64,000 nucleotides of DNA from JBGRQA01 sp041725895 (GTDB lineage: Bacteria; Bacteroidota; Bacteroidia; Bacteroidales; Marinifilaceae), in the NCBI GenBank assembly GCA_041725895.1, contig JBGRQA010000012.1, positions 62,001-126,000 on the forward strand. The letters are read 5' to 3'. Shown here one piece after another: positions 18,101 through 27,221 of the stretch; the first letter of the stretch is position 1, and every line of letters starts with the position of its first letter. The notes beneath the pieces were generated by a model. It was not told the origin of the DNA. It ran no database searches and worked only from the letters and a program-made list of their open reading frames with translations. Made by a program: the position numbers and the translations under genes.

Positions 18101-18147
18101 GCGACGGCGCACACAATTGATTGATGCGGTTGTGTATGGCCCGTCGC
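18101..18147. other. Structured hairpin of unknown role
   Basis: 7-bp outer stem GCGACGG/CCGTCGC (18101-18107 with 18141-18147) encloses a 6-bp stem ACACAA/TTGTGT (18111-18116 with 18130-18135). GC content is above the surroundings. Not part of the repeat family; could be RNA structure or a mobile-element end. Confidence 0.45.
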
Positions 18148-18290
18148 CACTGCAATGAAACTGAATGCGGCAATTTTAATTGCACCGATCAAATTCTTCT
18201 TACCAATTTGTACTTTCTCTATGTCGCTTTAACACAACTCACTTAACATTTACACTTATTTATGGTTCCGAAAATTAGGTCCTGCAAATT

Positions 18291-18339
18291 GCGGCACGAA
18301 TGACTGTTGGTGCAATGATCAACGGGGGAACCGTGCCGC
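18291..18339. other. Second structured hairpin of unknown role
   Basis: 8-bp perfect outer stem GCGGCACG/CGTGCCGC (18291-18298 with 18332-18339) with an inner GTTG/CAAC pairing. It follows the hairpin at 18101 by about 145 bases in gene-free DNA. Possible small RNA or transposon-end structure. Confidence 0.45.
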
Positions 18340-18499
18340 CTGCATGACTTAATCTGTACCCTGGGCTATACTATATTTGCCCTACGGGCAATTGCTGTTG
18401 AGGGATGCGAAAAGCACCCACCATAATCCATATGGCACCTAATTTCTTTCTCCCCAACAATTCCGCGTGATCTGATTTTGGCTAGACTATCACAATCTT

Positions 18500-18775
18500 G
18501 AAAATTGGGGAATTTTGAGACATAAAAAAAAGGAACGAGTTGCCCCGTTCCTTTTACCATCTACGTACATACCAATAGTTACTAACCAACTATCTTGAGG
18601 GATGCTGCCTTCTGCTACGGCTTAAATCTTCGATGAAATCGACTAATAGAAAAGCAACATCCTTTGCCTCTTAGTTCTATATTTTACCAAAAGGTAACCC
18701 TAAATATTTGGTCAATGAATAAGCGGTGGAATTCTTTCGATAAGTTCTGATGCTTTTGTTATGAGTGGTAATTAC
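18500..18775. repeat. Duplicated ~275-bp segment, copy 1 (with terminator hairpin)
   Basis: Matches 19158-19430. Contains a 10-bp hairpin at 18528-18555 (loop AGTTGCCC) closely resembling the terminator of the C25 protease gene, and an AAAAGGTAACC motif at about 18695 like that upstream of the same protease. Reads as gene-flank DNA with no gene inside. Confidence 0.75.
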
Positions 18776-18787
18776 CACAAAGGTGCC

Positions 18788-19150
18788 AATCCCCCTTCCC
18801 CGTTGGCTACACCGAATGCTGCGCATTTTTCTAAGGGGGAATTAGGACAGTGAGAGGATAGTCACATGCTGCAAGCTTTTAGTTGCAAGTCACAAGCTAC
18901 TAGCCTCAAGCCTCCAGCTATTAATAGTATCATATTTTACCAAAGGAGGACAGTAAGAAAAACAGAAATACATGAGAAAAAAAACTGTTGGTTAAGCTGA
19001 TTGCTGCTAATTAGGGCTGGAATGTCAATCCCTCTGCCCCGTTGGCTACGCCGAATGCTGCGCATTTTTCTAAGGGGGAACTAGGGCAGTGAAAAAATTA
19101 TAGCTACTAGCCTTTTGCTGCAAGCCACAAGCTCTCAGCTCCAATACTTT
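18788..19150. repeat. Repeat units with cores at 18788-18852 and 19027-19091
   Basis: Two further ~240-bp units. Core spacing is 239 bases, like the 230-base spacing at 13746-13976. The first core carries GGCTACACCG in place of GGCTACGCCG, so copies are diverging. Confidence 0.8.
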
Positions 19151-19157
19151 GGTCATT

Positions 19158-19430
19158 AAAACTGGGAATTTTGAGGCATAAAAAAAAGGAACGAGTTGCC
19201 CCATTCCTTTTACCATCTACGTACATACAAATAATTACTAACCAACTAACTTTCGGGATGCTACCCTCCGATATTCAATTAAGCCTCCTTGAAATCGACT
19301 AATTGAAAAGCAACATCCTTTGTCTCTTAATTCTGTATTTTACCAAAAGGTAACCCAAAATATTTCGTCAATGAATAAGCGGTTGAATTCTTTCAATAAG
19401 TTCTGATGCTTCAGTTATAAGTGGTATTTT
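19158..19430. repeat. Duplicated ~275-bp segment, copy 2
   Basis: Same order as copy 1: terminator-like hairpin (19184-19211, one mismatch), CTAACCAACTAA, then TTTTACCAAAAGGTAACCC near 19333 and GTCAATGAATAAGCGG. Identity to copy 1 is about 80-85% by eye with small indels. Confidence 0.75.
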
Positions 19431-19576
19431 ACTAAGGTGGAATTGGAACCCTGGCCTCCGGCAGCTCGGTATTGCATATTAACCACAGAAATTCACGGAG
19501 GAAAACAGAGAGGTACGAAGGAAAGAACCTTTGTCGCCATATCAATGCTGCAAATTAAACGAAAAGGTGTCAAATG

Positions 19577-20125
19577 CCTGCCCCCTTTGGATAAACCGAA
19601 TGCTGCGCATTTTCTAAGGGGGAATTAGGACAGTGAAAAAATTATAGCTACTAGCCTATAGCTGCAAGCCACAAGCTTCTAGCTACAGGCCATTAGCTGT
19701 TAGTAATTCCATATTTTAGCATAGAAACATACTTAGGAGGAACAGAGTAACATGGAAAAAGAACACTGTTGGTTAAGCTGAATGCTGAAAATTAGTGCTG
19801 GAATGTCAATCCCTCTGCCCAGTTGGCTACGCCGAATGCTGCGCATTTTTCTAAGGGGGAATAAGGACAGTGGGAGGATAGTCACAAGCTGCTAGCCTCA
19901 AGCTTCTAGCTGTTAGTAGTTCCATATTTTAGCATAGAAACACACTTAGGAGGAACAGAGTAACATGGAAAAAGAACACTGTTGATTAAGCTGAATTCTG
20001 AACATTAGAACTGGCGTGTCAATCTCCCTGCCCCCGTTGGCTACGCCGAATGCTGCGCAATTTTCAAAGGGGGAATTAGGGCAGTGAAAGAATAATAGCT
20101 ACTAGCCTCTAGACACTAGCTTTAA
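19577..20125. repeat. Repeat units with cores at 19577-19635, 19808-19872 and 20021-20086
   Basis: Three more units at 217-231 base spacing. Core 6 is degenerate at its left end (CCCCCTTTGGATAAACCG). Between cores the units share GGAGGAACAGAGTAACATGG and AAGCTT/CTAGC-rich low-complexity DNA. Confidence 0.8.
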
Positions 20126-20199
20126 GCTGTAGGTTATTGGCGAGAGGGCGGCTTTTCATGCAGACAAACAAAGTAATCCTCAAATCGTTGGTTATCCAC

Positions 20200-21459
20200 T
20201 CAAATTACATGATCCTCTTCCATTGCTTCGGCAATCTGCAACTGACCTTTTTGAATGTAATCCTGTAGTGCCTCCCACTTAAATGTTTTGGACAATTTGT
20301 CAAGGTTCAGCTTGTCCTTAAGGGTAAACAGGTCACTAATACCCACCTCCTCAAACAGTTTCCGAAGTTTGTGGTCCTCCTCCAGCCTGTTATCCATGAA
20401 AGGTTTCAGCCAGTCGATGTTCCAAAAACTGATATCCTCTTTGGTTAGTCCGGATAGCTCTTCCAACTTATTTCCCTCGGGAGTATCGTGATTAGTGATA
20501 AACAAAAAGGTACGGATTATCACCTTGTTTCCGATCAAGTCGCCAAGGAAATAACCGGTTTTCACCCCATTTAGATAGAATTCAAATAGTAAACGATTGT
20601 TGTAAATCAGAAAGCTTTCCTCATTCATAAAACAAAGCATCATTGCATAGTTGCAAACATTAAATGGAACAGGTCGATTGCGCCCAAGAAATCGATTCAC
20701 AGCATGAGTCTGAATGCAAATCGGCAGCTTTTTTTTCTTCCCTTTGTAAAGAGTTCCCAACCTGGAGGTCTCCAGAAACACCCAGTCAACCCCTTCGTTC
20801 AACCAGGGCCAACCAATTTGAAAAACCGGCCGTTTCTTTCCCCCGATGTTAACCATACTTACCCTCGGCTCAAAACTTTTTATATGAATATAGTGATAGA
20901 TTCCAAGAACCGATTCGTTGCGACATTTAATCCCGGCTACAAAACCATACATGGTACGAAAGCACCAATTCCCGTAGGCCAAAAGTTTATTGTAGTATCT
21001 ACAAAGAGGGGCAAAGGGGTCGCCAAACTCTTCGAAAGCTGCCAACAAACCGGCAAACCCGGTTTCCAATTCTTTTTTTCGTTCCGCATTTGAAATACCC
21101 TCTACATACTCCTTAAAAGCATCCACTGTTAGCAAATCTAAAAAAGAAATACGCTCCTGTCCGGGTACAAACACAATATCTTCTACCGTACGATTAATCG
21201 TGCAATAACGAATAAAGAATTTCAGGACATCAGGTGGCAAATTTTCAGAGGAATCAGCTTTGGGCTGCATCAAATGAACCCTTCCCTCATAAATGTTCCC
21301 CTTCTCTTTCTGCGTTAGCAATCGGAAAGCTTCAGAACATCCGGTCATTTTTAACAATTTGTAAAAACGGTTGAAGAATACACGCCGTGCTGCCCCATCA
21401 CCGGCACCTACTGTGGCCTTCTTCCCTTTTTTTCGTTTCTTATTTCGACTCTTTGCCAT
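20200..21459 (-). CDS. Uncharacterised protein, paralogue A of a tandem pair
   Basis: 419 residues from the ATG at 21459; the frame extends to 21540 but this ATG aligns with the start of paralogue B and gives the same basic opening (AKSRNKKRKKGKK). Conserved blocks shared with B: KRPVFQIGWPWLNEG, CIQTHAVNRFLGR (near 254) and RTFLFITNHDTPEG followed by KLEELSGL (near 318). No known fold recognised and no signal peptide. The conserved His/Asn/Arg block and TPEG could be an active site, but that is speculation. Last gene of the pair, 84 bases after B. Confidence 0.65.
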   Translation of the reverse strand: MAKSRNKKRKKGKKATVGAGDGAARRVFFNRFYKLLKMTGCSEAFRLLTQKEKGNIYEGRVHLMQPKADSSENLPPDVLKFFIRYCTINRTVEDIVFVPGQERISFLDLLTVDAFKEYVEGISNAERKKELETGFAGLLAAFEEFGDPFAPLCRYYNKLLAYGNWCFRTMYGFVAGIKCRNESVLGIYHYIHIKSFEPRVSMVNIGGKKRPVFQIGWPWLNEGVDWVFLETSRLGTLYKGKKKKLPICIQTHAVNRFLGRNRPVPFNVCNYAMMLCFMNEESFLIYNNRLLFEFYLNGVKTGYFLGDLIGNKVIIRTFLFITNHDTPEGNKLEELSGLTKEDISFWNIDWLKPFMDNRLEEDHKLRKLFEEVGISDLFTLKDKLNLDKLSKTFKWEALQDYIQKGQLQIAEAMEEDHVI

Positions 21460-21543
21460 ATTGTACAGGATAGAAAAAGCTTTAACTTTTGGTGTTAACT
21501 TAAAACAGAACATCGCTCCCCTTAGGACTTTATGTATCAATCA

Positions 21544-22776
21544 TCAGACCGGCAAAAGTGTTTCCTGCTGTCCCTGTTGGATATAGTTCATCAGCCCCTC
21601 GAGGTTGGCCTCCTGCATGGCCTGAATATTCAGATCCTCTTCTCTGAGCTGGAAGATATCATCTATTCCGGCCTGCTTGAACAGGCCAGCAAGGCCGGGA
21701 TACTTCTCCGGATCTGCCTGCAAAAAGGTGCTCAGACGATCGATGCGCCAATAGGAAATATCGTTCCACTCCAATCCGGAGATCTGCTTCAGGCGATCGC
21801 CCTCAGGCGTGGAACTGTGAGTTATAAACAGGAAGGTGCGGAACACGATAACACCATCGACCACCTTTGCCGCCAGGTAACCAATTTTAATATCGTGAAG
21901 TTTGTAGGGTAACAAAAGATAATCGCGGTAGAACTCGAAGCTTTCGATACTCTGCGTATTCTCCCAAAAGCTATATCTTATGGCTGCTTCGTCCAAAAGG
22001 TCCAATCGTTCAGCCAAACGGTTCAGGGCATGCGACTGAATGTACACTTTCAACTCTGTATCACGCCCCTGGTAATGGTGGCCCAAAAGGTTGGATGGTA
22101 GCAGAATCCATTTCATAGAACCATTCATTTGAGGCATTCCCACCTGAAAGGCAGGACGATTGTGACCTCCTATTTCAAACAATTTGCTTCGGGCTGGATA
22201 GGCTGAAATTTCGGTTACAAACTCCAATGTGGGATCATCCGGAAAAACTGCAGCTGCTCTAAAAACCAGGGAATAATATTTTTTCCGAACATCACTCACC
22301 ATGGTCAGCACCCGAAAAAAACAGATCAAATAGGCCTTAATCGTATTATCATCCAAACTATCCATTTGCAGCAGATCATAGAACCTCTCCTGCAACACCT
22401 CCCTCCGGGCTTTCGGGATCCGCTCCGAACCAATCAACCAATAGAGATCGTTGGCAATTTGAATTTCGAAAAGGGAAAAACGGAGATTTTCCATCTTCGT
22501 ATCCGTACGGTAGTAGATCTGTATCTGTCGTCCTATCTCATGCAATTCCCTGGCTGTCACCTCAGAACCCTCAGCCGCAATCGGTTGTCGAATTCGAAAG
22601 CGATGCGCGAATAACAAACGCAAATCATTTTTTGAAAATAGCTGAAAACAATCCTCCATCTTCAGTTTTTTCAACAAACCATACATCGCCTTCCGATAAG
22701 AAGTAAAGGCTTCTCCGGAATTGGGACGACTCGCTTGCTTTTTCTTTTTTCGATTGGATTTTCGGTTTCTACTCAT
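21544..22776 (-). CDS. Uncharacterised protein, paralogue B of a tandem pair
   Basis: 410 residues. Opens with a strongly basic stretch (SRNRKSNRKKKKQ), suggesting nucleic-acid contact. Shared blocks with A: NRPAFQVGMPQMNGSMKW, YIQSHALNRLAERL (near 245), FRTFLFITHSSTPEGDRLKQ (near 310), ISGLEWNDISYW. Overall similarity to A is roughly 25-30% by eye, so the duplication is old. GC-richer codons than the kinase gene that follows. I do not recognise the family. The pair sits at the right edge of the repeat field. Confidence 0.7.
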   Translation of the reverse strand: MSRNRKSNRKKKKQASRPNSGEAFTSYRKAMYGLLKKLKMEDCFQLFSKNDLRLLFAHRFRIRQPIAAEGSEVTARELHEIGRQIQIYYRTDTKMENLRFSLFEIQIANDLYWLIGSERIPKARREVLQERFYDLLQMDSLDDNTIKAYLICFFRVLTMVSDVRKKYYSLVFRAAAVFPDDPTLEFVTEISAYPARSKLFEIGGHNRPAFQVGMPQMNGSMKWILLPSNLLGHHYQGRDTELKVYIQSHALNRLAERLDLLDEAAIRYSFWENTQSIESFEFYRDYLLLPYKLHDIKIGYLAAKVVDGVIVFRTFLFITHSSTPEGDRLKQISGLEWNDISYWRIDRLSTFLQADPEKYPGLAGLFKQAGIDDIFQLREEDLNIQAMQEANLEGLMNYIQQGQQETLLPV

Positions 22777-23248
22777 AGGTCAAGGTTTTGAATCAGGCCT
22801 CCTCAGTTGAGCCTGTAAAATGAATCAAGTCCTTCCCCTCCGATCGTTCGCACGTATGATTAATTTACAAAAAAATCCGTTATGGTTTATAAAGTTTTGG
22901 AAAAGATTCTCAAGACAAAAGATATTGAGAACTATTAGAAAACGAAATCAGAGGAATTGTTATGCTATAAACAATTACAGTTCTCACCCCATAATGCCCT
23001 GTAATCAAACCTAAACTGCGGTTGATTTATTAGATCGTTAATGCCAATTAAAGAGCGCCCCCTTATTGTTCTATTCATTATCCCAGTAAAATCCACAAGT
23101 TACACTCAAGACTAAACAAATTTAATCCCTTCGGGATATAATTACTGGAGTACAGAACCTACAGTTAAAAGGAAAGATCCTTATTTCCTTTTATAACTCA
23201 TTAAAATTTCGTTAATTCAGTAATACACACTAATTCTATAAAACGATT
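22777..23248. other. Divergent intergenic region
   Basis: Lies between the minus-strand paralogue pair and the plus-strand kinase. AT-rich, no gene or strong promoter match seen. Confidence 0.4.
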
Positions 23249-25972
23249 ATGAGTTCAAAAAGTATTGGTTCCATATTGAAAAGATTAATCCTGATCATAT
23301 CCATTTCCATTATTACGATCTTAATGACGGTCATTTTAATCTCAGAATTCTATCAGTTCAAAAAGGATTTCAAATCGGAAAAGCAGTTAATTGAGGGGGA
23401 AAAAAAATTATTCCTGAAAATAGCGGTACAGAATATAAAGTCTTACCTGGAATATGCCAATTCTACGGCAGATAAAAAGATGAAGGAGAAACTCAAAAAT
23501 GCCGTTTACAATGCCCTTAACCAGGCACAAACAATTTACCACCTGAACAAAAACTCCAGAACAGAGGCAGAGATAAAAGAACTTGTAAAAAACACCTTAC
23601 GTGAACTTAGGTATTTTGACGGACGAGGCTATATCTATTTAATCGATATGGATGGTAAACTCTTAATGTACCCCCATAAGTCCATATCTGAAGGATGCAA
23701 CCTGTTGGAAATTCATGACTCTACAGGGAAAAGTATGATAAAAGAGCAACTTGAAATTATCAAAAATAAGGATGAAGCTTTTCATACCTACTACTGGACC
23801 AAACCATGGACCAACGATACGACCTTCCACCACAAGACCTCCTTCGTCAAACGTTTGGAGCCATTTGGGTGGCTAATCGGTTGTGGAGAGTATTCTGATG
23901 ACCATCTCATCAAGACTCAACAGGAAGCACTTGATTATTTGAAAAATTCATATTCCCCCGAAGACTGGAATCTATTTATCAATCATTACGATGGCACCTC
24001 GATAATCATCAATTCCAACAAATACGAAGCTGGAGTGAATATAAAGGACATTTCAGATGATAATGGATTAAAAGTTTTTGAGGAGGAACTCAAAATAGCA
24101 CAATCCGGCAAACCCGATTATTTAAATTACAGCTGGCCGGTTAGTAAGAACAAGTATACTCCTAAACTAGCGTATATTGACCGTTTTGAAAAATGGGACT
24201 GGATGATTGGGGCATCCACTTCTATGCAAAAAGTAGATAGCTGGGAACTGCAAAGGAATAAAACATTTTATCATATTTCCTGGTTGCGTATTCTGGTAAT
24301 TCTACTGCTATCGATTCCCTTTGTTGTTTTCATCTTCAACCAAATTCGAAAAACCAAAGGTAAACTATCAGAAGATTTCAATCTCTTGTTCAACCAGATA
24401 GAGGTTGCGATTTCAAACAAAAAGTCCACTTCCAAAAGGAAATACCAAATTGCAGAACTATCAAATATTTCAGCTAAAATCGACCAACTTTTATCCAAGC
24501 ACTTATCAAATGTTAAAGCTCTTGAAGAAAGCGAGGAAAAATTTAGAATCCTGGTGGAGCATGCACCTCTTGTAATTGTTGGTTTTGACAATCAAGGAAT
24601 TATTCGAATTTGGAACAAGCAATGCGAAAAATTCTTTGACCTAGAACAAAAAACTGTTCTAAATAAACCAGCACCCTTAGACATTCTGTTTGATAATGAG
24701 GCGAAGGAAAGGGTATTGAAAAGAATGATTACCAATGATCCGGAATTTAAATTGGTTCCCATAAAACTGAAGAATGGAAAATCGGCCTATCAATATTGGG
24801 CTTCCTTTAAAATATCAGAAAATCTCAACATCTGGGTCGGAAATGATGTTACAAGATTAAAGGAAACAGAAAATGAATTGCTCCGAAGTAGAAACTTTTT
24901 AGATACACTACTGGAAAGTATACCTTCCCCCATCTTCTACAAAAGTATTTCAGGACAATATTTGGGGGGTAACAGGGCCTATTTCAATTTAGTGGGAAAA
25001 GAAAAAGAAGAGATATTGGGAAAAGGTGTACATGAACTTTTCCCTGAAAGGCTGGCTAACTTCTACTATGAAAAAGATCAGGAGGTTTTCGGGGGGAAAT
25101 GCTCCCAATATGAGTTTGTTTTTGGCACAGATGAGAACCATACCCGTAACTATACTTTCTACAAAGCTCCATTCAAGAACAGCGATGGAAAGGTTGAAGG
25201 TTTAATTTGTGTTATGCTTGATATAACCGACCGAATTCAAATTGAAGAAAAACTAAAGGCTAATCAGGAAAAATTAAAAGCATTAAATGCTACAAAAGAC
25301 AAGTTTTTTTCCATCATTGCACATGACCTAATCAACCCTTTCAATGTGATGATTAATTCCGGGGCCATTCTGGCTGAGTGCCTGAGAGATAAAGATTTGA
25401 CAGAAGCCGAAGATATGATAGATATGCTCAACCCTGCCATAAAAAATGCTTATGATTTGTTGGTGAACCTACTTGAATGGGCACGTAGCCAAACTGGGCG
25501 AATAAAAATTTTGCCCAAAAAAGTAAAAATTGAGGAGGAACTTAATCCTGTAGTTGATTTAATGACTGACCTTGCAAAAGCAAAAAATATTGAACTGATT
25601 AAGGAAATCTCCTACAATCCCGAAATCAATGTGGATACCAATATGTTCGAAACCATCGCAAGAAACCTTATTTCCAACGCCATTAAATTTACACCTGAAG
25701 GCGGTCGAATAGTTGTTGATACTGCACATCAAGGGGAATATGTACAATTTAGCGTTAAAGACAACGGGATTGGTATGGACAAAGAAATGACTGAGAAATT
25801 ATTTCAAATTGATAAGAGCATAACAAGAAATGGCACAAACGAAGAACCTGGAACCGGTTTGGGCTTGTTACTTGTTAATGATTTCGTACAAATGCACAAT
25901 GGAAAAATAACTGTGGATAGCCAGGTAGGAGAATGGACCAATATAAGTGTTTGGCTTCCTCTGAAAAACTGA
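23249..25972 (+). CDS. Membrane sensor histidine kinase with double Cache and two PAS domains
   Basis: 907 residues. TM1 at about 11-33, two extracytoplasmic Cache-like domains (LRYFDGRGYIYLIDMDGKLL; WPVSKNKYTPKLAYIDRF), TM2 near 344-363, PAS at about 430-540 (FRILVEHAPLVIVGFDNQG) and 545-665, HisKA with FFSIIAHDLINPFNVM (His near 691), and HATPase with NAIKFTPEGGRI, DNGIGM and GTGLGLLL. Cache domains bind small ligands such as carboxylates or amino acids. No response regulator is adjacent, so it is an orphan kinase. It ends 29 bases before a hairpin at 26001. Confidence 0.92.
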   Translation: MSSKSIGSILKRLILIISISIITILMTVILISEFYQFKKDFKSEKQLIEGEKKLFLKIAVQNIKSYLEYANSTADKKMKEKLKNAVYNALNQAQTIYHLNKNSRTEAEIKELVKNTLRELRYFDGRGYIYLIDMDGKLLMYPHKSISEGCNLLEIHDSTGKSMIKEQLEIIKNKDEAFHTYYWTKPWTNDTTFHHKTSFVKRLEPFGWLIGCGEYSDDHLIKTQQEALDYLKNSYSPEDWNLFINHYDGTSIIINSNKYEAGVNIKDISDDNGLKVFEEELKIAQSGKPDYLNYSWPVSKNKYTPKLAYIDRFEKWDWMIGASTSMQKVDSWELQRNKTFYHISWLRILVILLLSIPFVVFIFNQIRKTKGKLSEDFNLLFNQIEVAISNKKSTSKRKYQIAELSNISAKIDQLLSKHLSNVKALEESEEKFRILVEHAPLVIVGFDNQGIIRIWNKQCEKFFDLEQKTVLNKPAPLDILFDNEAKERVLKRMITNDPEFKLVPIKLKNGKSAYQYWASFKISENLNIWVGNDVTRLKETENELLRSRNFLDTLLESIPSPIFYKSISGQYLGGNRAYFNLVGKEKEEILGKGVHELFPERLANFYYEKDQEVFGGKCSQYEFVFGTDENHTRNYTFYKAPFKNSDGKVEGLICVMLDITDRIQIEEKLKANQEKLKALNATKDKFFSIIAHDLINPFNVMINSGAILAECLRDKDLTEAEDMIDMLNPAIKNAYDLLVNLLEWARSQTGRIKILPKKVKIEEELNPVVDLMTDLAKAKNIELIKEISYNPEINVDTNMFETIARNLISNAIKFTPEGGRIVVDTAHQGEYVQFSVKDNGIGMDKEMTEKLFQIDKSITRNGTNEEPGTGLGLLLVNDFVQMHNGKITVDSQVGEWTNISVWLPLKN

Positions 25973-26000
25973 TAAAATAAAACCTCCACAGGCAACATAT

Positions 26001-26033
26001 TGCATCTTTTCCGATCTGATCAGAAAAGATGCA
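26001..26033 (+). terminator. Hairpin after the Cache kinase
   Basis: 10-bp perfect stem (26001-26010 with 26024-26033). No strong T-tract follows, so termination efficiency is uncertain. Confidence 0.5.
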
Positions 26034-26244
26034 GTTCAATCAATTGCCTCCCTACCAGGACGTATTGATTACCGGTAAATCAACAAACAATTGACCCAAC
26101 AAAAGGGATGGAAAAAAACCAGCAATTCCCTTTTAGAAAGTACATGGTATACTGACTATCCGTTTGAGGCCATTATTGAGTTGTTATAGGCAATTAAGGA
26201 AAGTCTATAACAAGGTCTAAAGAAAAATTTAAAAGGTCTGCGAT

Positions 26245-26877
26245 ATGCATATACAAGCAGAGAAGCAAAAAGAGAATAAAAGTAGAAGCATTGCAAATTC
26301 AGCTTCTCAGAAGAAAAGCAGTGTGAACCAAGGTTTCGGTTTTGTGGATAATCGGCCTCAGGCTGTTGTTCAGAGAACCAACCGTATTAAACCAACAGAA
26401 GAAGAATTTAAAAAAGGTGTAGCAGCATATAAAGCAAATAAAATTAACAGGGGTAAGGACTACCCGAAAACCTATAAGCAGTATCTTGAGTTGTTTGATA
26501 AAAATGAAAAGTTATTTGATAAAAAAATAGCTGACCCTAAAAACTTCAAACCTTCGACAGGAGATACTGTCTATCACACCACTGATGTCGCCAACCAGGC
26601 CGCAATAGAAGCTAATGGTCTTTCGCCTAAACAGATTGATTGGGGTGGCCCCGATTCGTCAAAGGATGGTGTATTAAGTTTTGCTAAAACTGAGACAGGT
26701 GCCGGTGCGATGGGCGGAAAGAGCCTTCGTTTAAAAGTAACGCTTAAACCTGAACATGTTGCTGATAATATAGACTGGTGGTCAATGGGGCCAACAGAGT
26801 TGCGGACTACTCAAACATTTGTTCCTGCTGATATAAAGAAATATGACCCAGAAACAGAAAGTTGGATAGATCTTTAG
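26245..26877 (+). CDS. Probable ADP-ribosyltransferase-like effector with eCIS-type leader
   Basis: 210 residues. The N-terminus is polar and disordered (EKQKENKSRSIANSASQKKS) and contains GFVDNRPQAVVQR at 32-44, the short motif seen at the start of extracellular contractile injection system cargo and DUF4157-type proteins. The C-terminal half has TVYHTTDVANQAAIEANGLS, then VLSFAKTETGAG and TELRTTQTFVPADIKKYDPE, a layout like ADP-ribosyltransferase folds (HTT loop, final TELR as a possible Q/E-x-E equivalent). No signal peptide. No eCIS structural gene or immunity gene is visible in the window. ART assignment is tentative; the leader motif is the stronger point. AAAGG lies 10 bases upstream of ATG. 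Confidence 0.6.
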   Translation: MHIQAEKQKENKSRSIANSASQKKSSVNQGFGFVDNRPQAVVQRTNRIKPTEEEFKKGVAAYKANKINRGKDYPKTYKQYLELFDKNEKLFDKKIADPKNFKPSTGDTVYHTTDVANQAAIEANGLSPKQIDWGGPDSSKDGVLSFAKTETGAGAMGGKSLRLKVTLKPEHVADNIDWWSMGPTELRTTQTFVPADIKKYDPETESWIDL

Positions 26878-27221
26878 TATTCTAAACAACCCAGTTATAA
26901 AATTATAACTTTTTAGTCCTAAGTAAACAATGTGAAGCCCATAACAAAACCTAAAAATCATTAAAACGCTTTTTAGCCTGCTTGTTAAAAACATTCAGGA
27001 GAAGCCAAGAGAATGAAAAACGAATGCTGAAGATTGGCAAAGAAGAACTTAAAGTGCGTAACAGATACGAAAGGCAATTTGCAAATTCCAATTTTATATT
27101 TTCTAATCTCAGCAATCTGCGAGGGGTTTGTTATGATGGGTACAAGGCTTACCTCAAAAAAGAAATGATGGCTGACAAGGAACAACCCCGTAAGGGGTTG
27201 GTGAGCCCCTGACTGCCTTCC
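26878..27221. other. Gene-free region with a short hairpin
   Basis: A 7-bp stem CAACCCC/GGGGTTG (27183-27200, loop GTAA) lies between convergent genes. An open frame at 26982-27212 begins with TTG and has no support. Nothing else seen. Confidence 0.4.

Noticed and set aside
17964..18185. 73-residue minus-strand frame across the hairpin at 18101
   Set aside because: It spans a strong hairpin and shows no domain. I considered a transposase remnant but could not support it.
19743..19990. Tiny frames beginning ATGGAAAAAGAACACTG after AGGAGG-like sequence in the repeats
   Set aside because: Only 6-9 codons, not kept in other repeat copies, so not a conserved small gene.
13560..20125. Possible CRISPR array in the repeat field
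   Set aside because: Units are ~230 bases, diverged, and there are no uniform short spacers or cas genes.
26982..27212. 76-residue plus-strand frame between effector and methyltransferase
   Set aside because: Begins with TTG, has no recognisable features and ends at a hairpin; not supported.
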